Below are positions 26,279 to 34,144 of a stretch of 41,343 bases of DNA, in pieces (positions within the stretch are counted from its first letter, which is position 1; each line of letters starts with the position of its first letter). Both the position numbers and the translations under genes were made by a program. The stretch covers positions 1 to 41,343 of the forward strand of contig JAUIHI010000047.1 in assembly GCA_030432295.1 (NCBI GenBank). Reading direction: 5' to 3'. Below the pieces are notes generated by a model. That model did no database searches, was not told the origin of the DNA, and worked only from the letters and a program-made list of their open reading frames with translations. Source of the stretch: Anaerolineae bacterium. GTDB lineage: Bacteria; Chloroflexota; Anaerolineae; Caldilineales; Caldilineaceae.

Positions 26279-27021
26279 AATTTCTCATTCGTAACCTGCA
26301 CAATTTGGGCAATAATCGCCACCGCGATCTCCTCCGGTCTGCGCCCGCCCAGGTCCAGGCCGATGGGTGCGTGGATGCGGGCGATCTGGGCGTCGGTGGC
26401 TCCTTCCGCTTGCAACGCCGCCACCCGCGCCGTGTGGGTTCTTCTCGATCCCAGCGCGCCGATGTAGCGGACCGGGCTGTTCAGCGCTACGAGCAGGGCC
26501 GGATTGTCCAACTTCTCGTCGTGGGTCAGTGTCACCAGACAGGTGGACTCGTTGAGATTGAGGGTGGGCAGGATGTCGCCCGGCCAGCCGATCAGCAACT
26601 GGTCGGCGTGGGCAAAGCGTTCGGTTGTGGCAAAGGCCCGCCGGGCATCCACCACAATCGTGCGGAAGCCCAGGGCCTTGGCAAATGTCACCAGCGGGAT
26701 GGCGATGTGTACTGCGCCCACAATCACCAGTTGGGGCGGCGGCGGAAAGACATCCACAAAGACATCCCATTCGCTCTCGCCCTGACGAAAGACGAAGCGT
26801 TCGGATTGCTGGTTGGTTAACGCACCCGCGGCTACCCGCAACACTTCCCCGTCCAGTTCGCGATTGCCCAGACTGCCCGCGTGTCGCTCCGGCCAGACGA
26901 GCATCTTTGCGCCGCTTCGCACTTTCGCGCCAATGCCCGGCCCGGCCAGCAGTGTAGCCGTCGCTACCAGCCGTTCGGCCTGAATTTCTGCCATCAGAAG
27001 CGCGTGCAGGGTCGGGGTCAT
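26266..27021 (-). CDS. xdhC: XdhC-family molybdenum-enzyme maturation protein
   Basis: This 251-residue XdhC/CoxI-type protein assists sulfuration and insertion of the molybdenum cofactor into xanthine dehydrogenase/CO dehydrogenase-type enzymes. The C-terminal Rossmann domain is clear: [20 protein letters not shown], then [39 protein letters not shown] and [20 protein letters not shown]. The first glycine loop reads GAVHIA where XdhC normally has GxGHVA-like residues. The N-terminal part is a diverged companion domain. It begins six bases after the TPR gene stop, so it is co-transcribed with it. A separate short XdhC-type protein is encoded at 28137-28448. Confidence 0.88.
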   Translation of the reverse strand: MTPTLHALLMAEIQAERLVATATLLAGPGIGAKVRSGAKMLVWPERHAGSLGNRELDGEVLRVAAGALTNQQSERFVFRQGESEWDVFVDVFPPPPQLVIVGAVHIAIPLVTFAKALGFRTIVVDARRAFATTERFAHADQLLIGWPGDILPTLNLNESTCLVTLTHDEKLDNPALLVALNSPVRYIGALGSRRTHTARVAALQAEGATDAQIARIHAPIGLDLGGRRPEEIAVAIIAQIVQVTNEKLMVG

Positions 27022-27027
27022 CTCAGC

Positions 27028-28023
27028 CTACTCGGCGTGTTCGTTCAGCCAATATTGCGCGCCGGGGGTGGCCGCCCACAGAGGGAACGCTCCAAAAACG
27101 TAGGAGATCGCCTCCGATTCATCCCCAAAGGAAATAAACTCCGGCATATCGTCGGGATCGGGCATGGGCGCATAGCCGAGGAGATAGTCGGGGACAAACT
27201 CATTGACTTCCAGAGCAGTTTCCAGGGCTTCGATGGCGTTCTCGCTGCGCCCTTCTGTGCGGAAAAGGAGCAGCGCTTCGTTGTAAGCCCAGTGGGCCAT
27301 GCCGTCGTCAAACTGATCCAACAGTTCGGTGGCCTCGTCGTGGCGGCGCAGGAGCAGAAGCGCATCCAGCAGCGCGTAGCGTACGCCCTGGTTGTCCCCC
27401 GGGTTCAACGCCAGCATCGCCTGATAGAGTTCGACAGCCTCATCCACTTCGCCGTAGTTCCAGAGAGAGGATGCCAGATTTTGGACGGCACGCATATAGG
27501 GCCGGGTCTCGATCAGCCCCCAGAAATGTCCCTGGTTCTCATCGAACATATCGTTACCCAGGCTGCGCGCGCCCGCGGTCACGGCCTTGCGGAATTGGTC
27601 GATGGCGTCGGGCAGATTGTTGGCCATTTCGCCCAGCAGAATATAGGCATCCACGCAGTCGGGGTCCAGCTTCAGCGCATCTTTGATCAGCTTGCGTGCC
27701 CGGCGTTCGGGGGCGTCGATGGCCTGGAAGATCAACGCCTGGGCCTTTTCGGCAGGCGTTTCCGGCTCCCGGTGGGGAATCTGGCCGCCGCTGCCTTCCA
27801 GCAGACTGCGCAAGAAGTCGTTGGCTTCGTCGATATTCTCAAAATCCTGTTCGGCCATCAGTTTGCCCAGATCGGCCATCTGCTGTTCCATCTCCAGGCG
27901 GCTGAAACCGATGGGAGGCAATTCGTCCGGCTCTTCTGCCTGCTTGCGAGGGGAGACGGGACGCCCGGCTCGGCGGTGGCCTGCCGTGGGTTTTTCGTCA
28001 TTGTCCTTCTTGCGTGCACTCAT
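27028..28023 (-). CDS. TPR/ST7-like repeat protein
   Basis: This 331-residue cytoplasmic protein has a charged, disordered N-terminus (about 1-45, Lys/Arg/Pro-rich) and then helical repeats of the tetratricopeptide type. It contains ETRPYMRAVQNLASSLWNYG and EAVELYQAMLALNPGDNQGVRYALL, which resemble the ST7-type TPR segment. It would act as a protein-binding adaptor. AAGGAG upstream of ATG 28023 marks the start, and xdhC follows after six bases. In this context it may organise cofactor-insertion proteins, which is inference only. No enzymatic motif is seen. Confidence 0.75.
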   Translation of the reverse strand: MSARKKDNDEKPTAGHRRAGRPVSPRKQAEEPDELPPIGFSRLEMEQQMADLGKLMAEQDFENIDEANDFLRSLLEGSGGQIPHREPETPAEKAQALIFQAIDAPERRARKLIKDALKLDPDCVDAYILLGEMANNLPDAIDQFRKAVTAGARSLGNDMFDENQGHFWGLIETRPYMRAVQNLASSLWNYGEVDEAVELYQAMLALNPGDNQGVRYALLDALLLLRRHDEATELLDQFDDGMAHWAYNEALLLFRTEGRSENAIEALETALEVNEFVPDYLLGYAPMPDPDDMPEFISFGDESEAISYVFGAFPLWAATPGAQYWLNEHAE

Positions 28024-28136
28024 CCTTCGTCACTCCTTTCCTGGCCTTGCCAGTGGATGACTCAACTGCCGAAAGCCCTTTGAACCGAGAAAAACATCAG
28101 AGTTTATCAGTGTTCATCGGTGGCTCAAAAAACCGT

Positions 28137-28448
28137 TCAGCTAATGGGTTCAATGTAGACTTCAATGTTGCCGCCACAGGCCAGTCCCACATCCCAGGCG
28201 CTTTCGTTGCTGATGCCAAAGGCGACCAGCTTCGGCGCTCGGCTCTTGAGGATGTCCAGGGCCTCCTGCACGACAGCCCCTTCCACACAGCCGCCGCTGA
28301 CCGAGCCGCTCATCTCCCCGGCAGAGGAGACGGCCATCTTTGCGCCCAGGGGCCGGGGCGCGGAGCCGTAGACTTTGACGACCGTCGCCAGGGCCACACT
28401 CTTGCCCTCGCCGGTCCAGCGTTGGATGTCGGGTAGTATTTCGCGCAT
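28137..28448 (-). CDS. Short XdhC/CoxF-type protein (XdhC_CoxI N-terminal domain only)
   Basis: This 103-residue protein is the N-terminal XdhC_CoxI domain alone: LPDIQRWTGEGKSVALATVV, KVYGSAPRPLGAKMAVSSAG and GSVSGGCVEGAVVQEAL with the conserved Cys, ending GLACGGNIEVYIEPI. The CGG motif of Mo-cofactor chaperones is present. AGGAGACA directly before ATG 28448 supports this start. The Rossmann half is in a separate protein at 26266-27021, so the function appears split between two proteins of one gene run. It follows coxE by 56 bp, the usual cox order (D-E-F). Confidence 0.88.
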   Translation of the reverse strand: MREILPDIQRWTGEGKSVALATVVKVYGSAPRPLGAKMAVSSAGEMSGSVSGGCVEGAVVQEALDILKSRAPKLVAFGISNESAWDVGLACGGNIEVYIEPIS

Positions 28449-28465
28449 TGTCTCCTGCCTAAAAA

Positions 28466-28510
28466 AGTACACGGATGGACACGGATGTCAAAGATTCACA
28501 CGGATTAAAT
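28466..28510. repeat. ACACGGAT-family repeat between coxE and the short XdhC gene
   Basis: GTACACGGATGGACACGGAT and a third unit CACACGGATT are spaced about 12-20 bp apart. The mirror words ATCTGTGGCAATCTGTGTTCC extend into the 3' end of coxE, so the repeat reaches coding sequence. Confidence 0.65.
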
Positions 28511-29710
28511 CTGTGGCAATCTGTGTTCCCTCCCTGCTTTTCCTGCCAGTATCTGTGCCAACTGCTCCAGGCTGACCAGATTGTGGACGGGCAGAAAATC
28601 GTCCACGTGGGGCAGCGCGGCCTGAATGCCCCGGGTCAACGGCTGGTAGGTGGGCGAGCCGAGCAGGGGGTTCAGCCAGATCAGCCGGTGGCAACTTCGA
28701 TGCAGCCGCGCCATCTCCCCGTCCAGTTGGTCCGGATCGCCCCGGTCCCAGCCGTCGCTGATAACGAGCACCACCGCGCCCTGTCCCAGCACCCGCCGTC
28801 CCCAGTCGTAGTTGAAGGCGCGGATGGCCTCGCCGATGCGGGTTCCGCCCGCCCAGTCGTGGACGGTTTTGGCCGCCTGCTCCACAGCTTCGTCAATACT
28901 GCGCCGCTGCAACGGGCGGGTGATCCGGGTTAGCCGAGTGCTGAAGACAAAGGCTTCTACCTGATCCAGGGAATGGCTCAACCCGTAGAGGAATTGTAAC
29001 AGAACACGGGCATATCGGTCCATCGAGCCGCTGATGTCGCAGATGACGACCAGCCGCCGCCGTTTGGTCGTGCGCTGGCGGCGGGCCAGGTGCAGCGCTT
29101 CCCCGCCGTAGCGCAGATTGTGGCGGAAAGTGCGGCGCAGGTCCAGCTGATCCCCCCGGCCATTGGGACGGCGGCGATGGCTGCGGCGCAGAGGTGGCTG
29201 CCAGGGGATTTCCTGCATAAATTCCTTGACTTGGGCCAGTTCGTATTCGCTCATCTGGGCAAAGTCTTTGTGGCGCAGCACTTCCCGATCAGTGGCCGTG
29301 AAGAGTTTGTCCACAAACGGCTCGTCGTCTTCGGATCCGGGCTGGCTCTCCGCCGCGCTGCGGGAGATCAGTCGGTACTGCTCCTGCGCGTTCGGTCGCT
29401 TTTTGAGGAGATTGCCCAGGTCGATGCGGGGCATCTGACTGGTGGGTCTGGCCCGCCAGAAGAGGGCGAAGGCTTGGTCAAAGAGGGCCAGATGCTCGTG
29501 GCGGCTGACAAAAATCGCTCGTGCGCTCTCCTGCACATCCTCCCGGCGACGCAGATCGACAATTTCGAGTGCGGCCACAAAGTCGAGCATCTGAGCCGGT
29601 GTCACGGGAATGCCCAGGGCGCGCAGCAGGCGGCCAAAGTGGACGATATTGGGGAGGATGTGGCCGGAGGGAGATATTGGGTATTGGATAGTGGGCAGTG
29701 GCGCTGTCAC
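28505..29710 (-). CDS. coxE: CoxE-like VWA-domain protein
   Basis: This 401-residue protein is the von Willebrand factor A partner of a MoxR/CoxD ATPase, needed in known systems to complete the Mo-Cu site of CO dehydrogenase. The N-terminal helical part (ILPNIVHFGRLLRALGIPVTPAQ) and the arginine-rich linker (RRSHRRRPNGRGD) precede the VWA fold. Its metal site DxSGS is DISGSMDRY and GGTRIGEAI supplies the later threonine. The GTG start at 29710 makes the first dozen codons coincide with a TATTGGGTATTGGATA repeat word, so the true start could be later, but no better in-frame start is visible. The ATPase gene lies 96 bp upstream. Confidence 0.9.
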   Translation of the reverse strand: MTAPLPTIQYPISPSGHILPNIVHFGRLLRALGIPVTPAQMLDFVAALEIVDLRRREDVQESARAIFVSRHEHLALFDQAFALFWRARPTSQMPRIDLGNLLKKRPNAQEQYRLISRSAAESQPGSEDDEPFVDKLFTATDREVLRHKDFAQMSEYELAQVKEFMQEIPWQPPLRRSHRRRPNGRGDQLDLRRTFRHNLRYGGEALHLARRQRTTKRRRLVVICDISGSMDRYARVLLQFLYGLSHSLDQVEAFVFSTRLTRITRPLQRRSIDEAVEQAAKTVHDWAGGTRIGEAIRAFNYDWGRRVLGQGAVVLVISDGWDRGDPDQLDGEMARLHRSCHRLIWLNPLLGSPTYQPLTRGIQAALPHVDDFLPVHNLVSLEQLAQILAGKAGREHRLPQI

Positions 29711-29737
29711 GTTTTATATCACTGGTCTGATAGGGGA

Positions 29738-29805
29738 CTGTATACACGGATGAAAGGGAACACGGATTTTATCTGCGGAAATCTGCGGTTTGTGCAATCT
29801 GCGTT
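29738..29805. repeat. ACACGGAT-family repeat between coxD and coxE
   Basis: GTATACACGGATGAAAGGGA and AACACGGATT are followed by ATCTGCGGAAATCTGCGGTT and a degenerate mirror half (CAATCTGCGTTCC). It fills most of the 96-bp gap between two genes that normally act together. The left half matches the 38701 hairpin almost exactly. Confidence 0.7.
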
Positions 29806-29806
29806 C

Positions 29807-30721
29807 CTATCTTTCCGACTGATATTCCTTACGCAGCCGGTCAATAATCTGGCGCACGCTCTCACCCTGGACCTTCTGAATGTCGTCCCGGTATTTGAGC
29901 AGAACGCCGAGGGTTTCGTTGACCACTTCCTCGTGCAATTCCTCCTGATCCAGCGCCACCAGCGCGTTGATCCAATCCAGTGTTTCGGCCACGCCAGGCA
30001 GTTTGTAGAGTTCGGATGCGCGCAGTTCCTGGACAAAAGCCACCACCTGCCAGGCCAACTGTTCCGGCGCACCGGGCACTTTCGCCAGGACAATTCCGTA
30101 CTCTTTCTCGAAGCTGGGATAGTCGATCCAGTGGTAGAGACAGCGCCGTTTGAGCGCGTCGTGGACCTCCCGTGTGCGGTTGGAGGTGACGATCACCACC
30201 GGCGGCTCGTCAGCCCGGATTGTCCCGATCTCCGGAACAGTAATCTGAAAGTCGGAGAGGACTTCCAACAGAAATGCCTCAAACTCCTCGTCGGCCCGGT
30301 CCAGTTCGTCGATGAGCAAAACCGGCGGCGTACCGTTGCGGCTATCGATGGCTTGCAGCAGAGGGCGGCGCAGCAGAAATTCGTCGCTGAAGAGTTCCTG
30401 CACTGCGTTGTGATCCCTGGCTGTGCCCGCTGCCTCCATCAGGCGAATCTGCAACATCTGCCGGGTATAATTCCATTCGTAGACCGCCGTGCTCACGTCC
30501 AGCCCCTCGTAGCATTGCAGGCGAATCAGCGGACGATCCAACAGGCGGCTGAGTACCTTCGCCACTTCGGTCTTGCCCACGCCCGCTTCCCCTTCCAGAA
30601 AGAGGGGGCGCTGCAATTTCAGGGCCAGAAAGATGGCCGTCGCCAGACTGCGGTCGGCGATGTAACTGTTTTCGGACAGGGCCGCGGATAGGGCGTCGAT
30701 GGAACGGATGAGGGAAGGCAA
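29807..30721 (-). CDS. coxD: MoxR-family AAA+ ATPase (CoxD-like)
   Basis: This 304-residue AAA+ chaperone-like ATPase of the MoxR/CoxD group has Walker A GEAGVGKT at 44-51, Walker B VLLIDELDRAD, the sensor TSNRTREV and the arginine-rich lid. CoxD unfolds or remodels apo-CO dehydrogenase to build the Mo-S-Cu site together with CoxE; MoxR proteins as a group mature metal enzymes. The frame opens after a stop with TTG 30721 as the only early start, with GGAG nine bases before it. coxE, a coxF-like gene and xdhC follow. A generic MoxR serving another enzyme is possible, but coxG next door favours CoxD. Confidence 0.88.
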   Translation of the reverse strand: MPSLIRSIDALSAALSENSYIADRSLATAIFLALKLQRPLFLEGEAGVGKTEVAKVLSRLLDRPLIRLQCYEGLDVSTAVYEWNYTRQMLQIRLMEAAGTARDHNAVQELFSDEFLLRRPLLQAIDSRNGTPPVLLIDELDRADEEFEAFLLEVLSDFQITVPEIGTIRADEPPVVIVTSNRTREVHDALKRRCLYHWIDYPSFEKEYGIVLAKVPGAPEQLAWQVVAFVQELRASELYKLPGVAETLDWINALVALDQEELHEEVVNETLGVLLKYRDDIQKVQGESVRQIIDRLRKEYQSER

Positions 30722-30777
30722 GTGTCAATGCTCCGAACAGGCGGGTTTGTAGACTTACGACTTTGGTTAACGACGCA

Positions 30778-30908
30778 AGACCAGCGCCGGTTGAGTAGGC
30801 GGGTGCTGTTTCCCGCCGTATCGAAACCAAGCGGGTGGAAAGATTAGTCGTTTCACCTGTTCGCTTGATTTCGATACGCCTCGAAGACTCGGTTACTCAA
30901 TCAGCGCT
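30778..30908. repeat. Palindromic repeat family copy B
   Basis: AGACCAGCGCCGGTTGAGTA starts the copy and a degenerate complement (GGTTACTCAATCAGCGCT) ends it. An inner pair CGTATCGAAA and TTTCGATACG also mirrors. Copies lie at 34677-34806 and, more diverged, within the MITE at about 2100-2235. The stretch 30722-30949 holds no gene apart from this. Confidence 0.85.
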
Positions 30909-30949
30909 CACTGATCCAATCTACACACAAGATTTGTGGCTTCGTCACC

Positions 30950-31477
30950 CTATGCATTACCCAATCCACCCAGCCACCGCTCCGCCTCCTTCGGCGTGCG
31001 GAAACGGAAGACCGTCAGGTGGCTATACTCCGGTCGAGCGAGCAGTTCCGGGTATTCGCGTCTGCGCCGGTGATAGGTCGATACCGCCCACCACAGAATG
31101 CCATCCCGCCGAAACATTTTGCGGGGATTTTCCCGGTTGCCGTTCCACAGTTCTTCCCGCAGAATCGCCCGGCGCAGGGTTCGGGAAAATACGCGCCAGA
31201 AGACCAGCGGAAAGGAGTAGTCCAGCCAGATCAGATGGGTGGCCCGTGACCAGGCGACATCCCGGGATTTGCTGTAGTTGCCGTCCAGCGCCCAGGTGGG
31301 ACCGGCTGTGGCAGCGGCCACCCGTTCTCGCATCACCTCCCGCGTGGCACCGGCCCAGTTCGGCCCCCAATGCAGCGCGTCCAGTTCGATATGGGGAATC
31401 GCCAGTCGCTCGGCGATCTGCCGGGCCAGTGTCGTCTTGCCAGAGCCGCTGGTGCCAATCACAACGTAGCGTGTCAT
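30950..31477 (-). CDS. Small P-loop nucleoside/adenylate-kinase-like protein
   Basis: This 175-residue protein begins with a perfect Walker A (VIGTSGSGKTTLARQIAERL) and continues HIELDALHWGPNW, as in the FlaR/topology-modulation and adenylate-kinase-like P-loop group. The conserved WALDGNYSKSRD and ATHLIWLDYSF segments are typical of that group, as is the C-terminal LTVFRFRTPKEAERWL. It probably phosphorylates a nucleotide or other small molecule. The real substrate of this subfamily is not established. It stands alone between two repeat-filled gaps. Confidence 0.82.
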   Translation of the reverse strand: MTRYVVIGTSGSGKTTLARQIAERLAIPHIELDALHWGPNWAGATREVMRERVAAATAGPTWALDGNYSKSRDVAWSRATHLIWLDYSFPLVFWRVFSRTLRRAILREELWNGNRENPRKMFRRDGILWWAVSTYHRRRREYPELLARPEYSHLTVFRFRTPKEAERWLGGLGNA

Positions 31478-31519
31478 ACAGCCATTATATCTTTCCCAGA
31501 CAGCCAGAGCAACCGACGC

Positions 31520-31783
31520 ACAAAAAGAGGGTGTAAATCAGCTTTTAGGGCGAGGTGGAATCGTCCGTGCCGCCCGGCGCTAAAGACACCGGCTACTCTG
31601 AAGTAGCCCGGCTACCGAACTACGCCCCCTGAACGGGGCTTTCGCAGAAATGAGCAGACCGTTTCTAAGCCGGATTTATCCGGCGTTGCCCTGTAGCTGT
31701 GGGCTACAGCCATTGGTCTTTAGCCCGGTGCGGTCATCCCAACCGCCGATTTTTCCTAAAACTGAAATGCACCCACAAAAAGA
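31520..31783. mobile_element. MITE family 1, copy 1 (246 bp, 9-bp target duplication)
   Basis: The element runs 31529-31774, with ends GGGTGTAAATCAG and, reversed, GGGTGCATTTCAG. It is flanked by a perfect 9-bp direct repeat ACAAAAAGA (31520-31528 and 31775-31783). The interior matches the reverse complement of 39560-39786 at most positions, including ACGCCCCCTGAACGGGGCTT and GCCCTGTAGCTGTGGGCTAC. It has several internal hairpins and no coding capacity. It has one extra segment of about 20 bp (GGCTACTCTGAAGTAGCC) relative to the other copy. Confidence 0.85.
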
Positions 31784-31885
31784 GGATATAATTCAGATTG
31801 GGGGCAGATAGGAAACGCCGGGGCCACCCAGCGCTAGAGGCACTCTTCCCTGTGCCGAGACGAAATGAACAGACGGAGACGGGCA
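31784..31885. repeat. Degenerate partial copy of MITE family 1
   Basis: Directly after the target duplication of copy 1 come GGATATAATTCAGATTGGGG and then recognisable but eroded family sequence (CACCCAGCGCTAGAGGCACT, GAAATGAACAGACGG). The right end is missing. This is an older, truncated member next to which copy 1 inserted. With copy 1 it fills the gene-free stretch 31478-31889. Confidence 0.6.
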
Positions 31886-31889
31886 TTGG

Positions 31890-32600
31890 TTATTTCTTGC
31901 TGTGACCGAAGAGCATTCGCCACATCCAGACAATCGCAGCGAAACCGGCCAGGAGGATCATCACATCCCGGCTACCATACTTTTTCTCGAAATCGGACAG
32001 CAGATCGGTCGCCACATCTTTGGCGACGGTCAAGCCGACTTCTGTAGTAGATGGGGGCGCTGGTGCGGCGGGCGACGGTGCAGCGGGCGCTGTTGCTGCT
32101 TTGGCTTCGGGTGCGGCGACGGTTTGTGCCGCCCCAGGCGCGGGGACCGGTTGCAGCCGGGCCTGAATCTGCTTGTCCAGGGATTCCAGCCCCTGGCGGG
32201 TAATGGAGCGGGCCGAACTGTCCATCAGCCGCTGGCCCACACTGGCGATGCGCCCGCTCAGTTGGGCTTCGCCGGTATACGTTAATGTCGTTTTGCCGTC
32301 GTCGCTACTTTCCAGACGCAAACTGCCTGCACCCTTCACATAGCCGGGGCGGCCCTGACCCTCCAATTCCAGCGTGTAGCTGTTGGGCGGCTGGATGTCG
32401 CTCAGGCGCACAGTTCCGGCAAAATTGCCCTGCACGGGACCGATGCGGATGTTGATTTCGCCTTCGTATTCGTTCTCACCCACCTGCTCCAGCCGCTCGC
32501 AGCTGGGCAACACCTGGGAAAGTACGTGTGGGTCCTGGACGGCTTCCCAGACCACATCCTGGGGAGCGTCAAAAGAATAGGTGCCTTCAAGAGTAACCAT
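31890..32600 (-). CDS. coxG: CoxG-like SRPBCC protein with C-terminal membrane anchor
   Basis: This 236-residue protein has an N-terminal SRPBCC/CoxG domain (about 1-145: MVTLEGTYSFDAPQDVVWEA, LPSCERLEQVGENEYEGEI, GPVQGNFAGTVRLSDI, GEAQLSGRIASVGQRLMD). An Ala/Pro-rich linker (about 150-190) leads to a C-terminal hydrophobic helix (VMILLAGFAAIVWMWRMLF). Known CoxG proteins recruit CO dehydrogenase to the membrane and carry quinone, and the anchor fits that. GAGG ahead of ATG 32600 decides the start over an upstream in-frame ATG. It has its own promoter at 32700. No coxL, coxM or coxS structural genes are adjacent. Confidence 0.92.
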   Translation of the reverse strand: MVTLEGTYSFDAPQDVVWEAVQDPHVLSQVLPSCERLEQVGENEYEGEINIRIGPVQGNFAGTVRLSDIQPPNSYTLELEGQGRPGYVKGAGSLRLESSDDGKTTLTYTGEAQLSGRIASVGQRLMDSSARSITRQGLESLDKQIQARLQPVPAPGAAQTVAAPEAKAATAPAAPSPAAPAPPSTTEVGLTVAKDVATDLLSDFEKKYGSRDVMILLAGFAAIVWMWRMLFGHSKK

Positions 32601-32664
32601 CAAATACCTCAATTGTAGGAAAAAAGCGTTGAACTGAGCTTTGCAGAGAGTGTACGACCGGGGT

Positions 32665-32700
32665 GACGCTAAGTATAGCGTCCTCGCAGAATAACGTCAA
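32665..32700 (-). promoter_or_regulatory. coxG promoter with inverted repeat over the -10 box
   Basis: On the minus strand, TTGACG (32700-32695) and TATACT (32677-32672) are 17 bp apart. An inverted repeat of 7-bp arms, GACGCTA and TAGCGTC with 4 bp between (32665-32682), lies across the -10 box, a typical place for a repressor operator. Transcription would start near 32665. Confidence 0.65.
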
Positions 32701-32757
32701 TGCTGTTCGAGAAGTTCAACTTTCCCCAAAAAATCGAACTTCTATTTCCCACTTGCG

Positions 32758-32786
32758 TTGACGAACACCCGCCCCAGTGCTACAAT
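32758..32786 (+). promoter_or_regulatory. Promoter of the cysteine desulfurase gene
   Basis: TTGACG at 32758-32763 and TACAAT at 32781-32786 with 17 bp between predict transcription from about 32793. Since the upstream ATGs at 32758-region and 32785 lie inside the promoter, they cannot be the translation start, which supports GTG 32827. Confidence 0.7.
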
Positions 32787-32826
32787 GCGGCTATCTGTGA
32801 TGCAAGCCATTCCCAAGGAAACTAGC

Positions 32827-34005
32827 GTGACCCGTACCCGACCGGCCATCTATCTGGACCATTCGGCCACCACACCCCTGGCTGACGAAGCCCTGGCCGC
32901 GATGCAGCCCTATTTCGCCGAATTCTATGGCAACCCGTCCAGCATTCACTGGGCAGGCCGCCGCAGCCGCACGGGGCTGGACCAGGCCCGGCGCACCGTG
33001 GCGGGGATTCTGGGCGCAAAGCCCGGCGAAATTGTCTTCACCGCCAGCGGCACAGAGAGCGACAATGCAGCTCTGCGCGGGATTGCCCTGGCCAGGCGCA
33101 AACAGAGCGGGACCAACCGCATCGTCGTCAGCCCGGTGGAGCACGCGGCCATCCAACGCACGGCCGAGGATTTGCGCGACAACTACGGCTTTGAACTCAC
33201 ACTTTTGCCAGTGGATGGGGACGGACTGGTCGCCCCGGCGGATGTGGCCGCTGCCCTGGGCGAGAACCCGGCGGCAGATGTGGCGGTGGTCAGCGTTCTC
33301 TACGCCAACAACGAAGTGGGGACGATCCAGCCCATCGCCCAAATCGGCGCTGTGTGCAAAGCCGCGGGTGTGCCCTTCCACACCGACGCGGTGCAGGCAG
33401 CGGGCAAACTGTCGCTGAATGTCAACGCCCTGGGGGTGGACAGCCTAAGTCTGAGCGGGCACAAATTTTACGGGCCAAAGGGCGCGGGGATTCTCTATCT
33501 GCGCCAGGGCACGCCCTATCAGCCGACAATCACCGGGGGCAGCCAGGAAGGGAGCCGCCGGGCCGCCACAGAGAATGTGCCGTCGATTGTGGGGCTGGCC
33601 GCCGCGCTGGCACTGGCCGACGCCGAGCGGGAAAGTGAGATGGACCGGCTGCAACTCCTGCGCGACCGGCTCATCGGCGGGATTCTGGAAAATGTGGAAG
33701 GCATCCGATTGACCGGATCACCCGTTCAGCGGTTGCCCAGTCACGCCAGTTTTGTGCTGGAAGGGCTGGAAGCCGAGGGTGTTCTTATCGGGCTGGATAT
33801 GGCGGGGATCGCGGCCAGCAGCGGCAGCGCCTGCTCCAACGCATCCCAGCGGCCCAGCCACGTGCTGGAAGCGATGGGTGTCTCCCCAGCCGATCTCTAC
33901 GGCGGCCTGCGCCTGACGCTGGGCCGCAGCAATACGCCGGAACAGATGGATTTTGTCGTGGAACAACTGGCCCGCATTGTCGCCAATATCCGCAGGGCAG
34001 GATAG
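32827..34005 (+). CDS. Cysteine desulfurase (IscS/NifS family)
   Basis: This 392-residue PLP enzyme removes sulfur from cysteine to supply Fe-S clusters, thiolated tRNA or the molybdenum-cofactor sulfur. The N-terminal AIYLDHSATTPL, the HAAIQRTAE stretch, the PLP lysine Lys213 (SGHKFYGPKGAG) and the persulfide loop with Cys336 (SSGSACSNAS) are all present. It is a class I (IscS/NifS-type) enzyme by the long loop and SGSAC motif. GTG 32827 is preceded by AAGGAA six bases away and follows the promoter correctly. It stands apart from the Nfu and A-type genes, so it may serve several pathways. IscS and NifS cannot be separated here. Confidence 0.94.
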   Translation: MTRTRPAIYLDHSATTPLADEALAAMQPYFAEFYGNPSSIHWAGRRSRTGLDQARRTVAGILGAKPGEIVFTASGTESDNAALRGIALARRKQSGTNRIVVSPVEHAAIQRTAEDLRDNYGFELTLLPVDGDGLVAPADVAAALGENPAADVAVVSVLYANNEVGTIQPIAQIGAVCKAAGVPFHTDAVQAAGKLSLNVNALGVDSLSLSGHKFYGPKGAGILYLRQGTPYQPTITGGSQEGSRRAATENVPSIVGLAAALALADAERESEMDRLQLLRDRLIGGILENVEGIRLTGSPVQRLPSHASFVLEGLEAEGVLIGLDMAGIAASSGSACSNASQRPSHVLEAMGVSPADLYGGLRLTLGRSNTPEQMDFVVEQLARIVANIRRAG

Positions 34006-34011
34006 AAAAAA

Positions 34012-34125
34012 TGGACACGGATTTCCACAGATTGAAAGGGTTTACACGGATTCAATCTCTGAAATTTGCACTCTACTAATCCGTATAAATCCAAAAAATC
34101 CGTGCCGATCCGTTTCCTTCTTTTG
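34012..34125. repeat. ACACGGAT-family repeat after the cysteine desulfurase gene
   Basis: TGGACACGGATTTCCACAGA and GTTTACACGGATTC on the left are mirrored by AATCCGTATAAATCC, AATCCGTGCCGATCCG and TTTCC on the right. The mirror is imperfect. It fills the gap to the membrane protein gene. Confidence 0.7.
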
Positions 34126-34144
34126 CATCAGTTAAGGCAGCCCG

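Noticed and set aside
29090-30691. Plus-strand open frame of 533 codons over coxD and coxE
   Set aside because: It is antisense to two well-marked genes and crosses their repeat-filled gap; no family signature.
31478-31889. Non-coding RNA gene in the hairpin-rich gap
   Set aside because: The sequence has terminal inverted repeats and a target duplication and recurs inverted at 39560, so a MITE explains it better.
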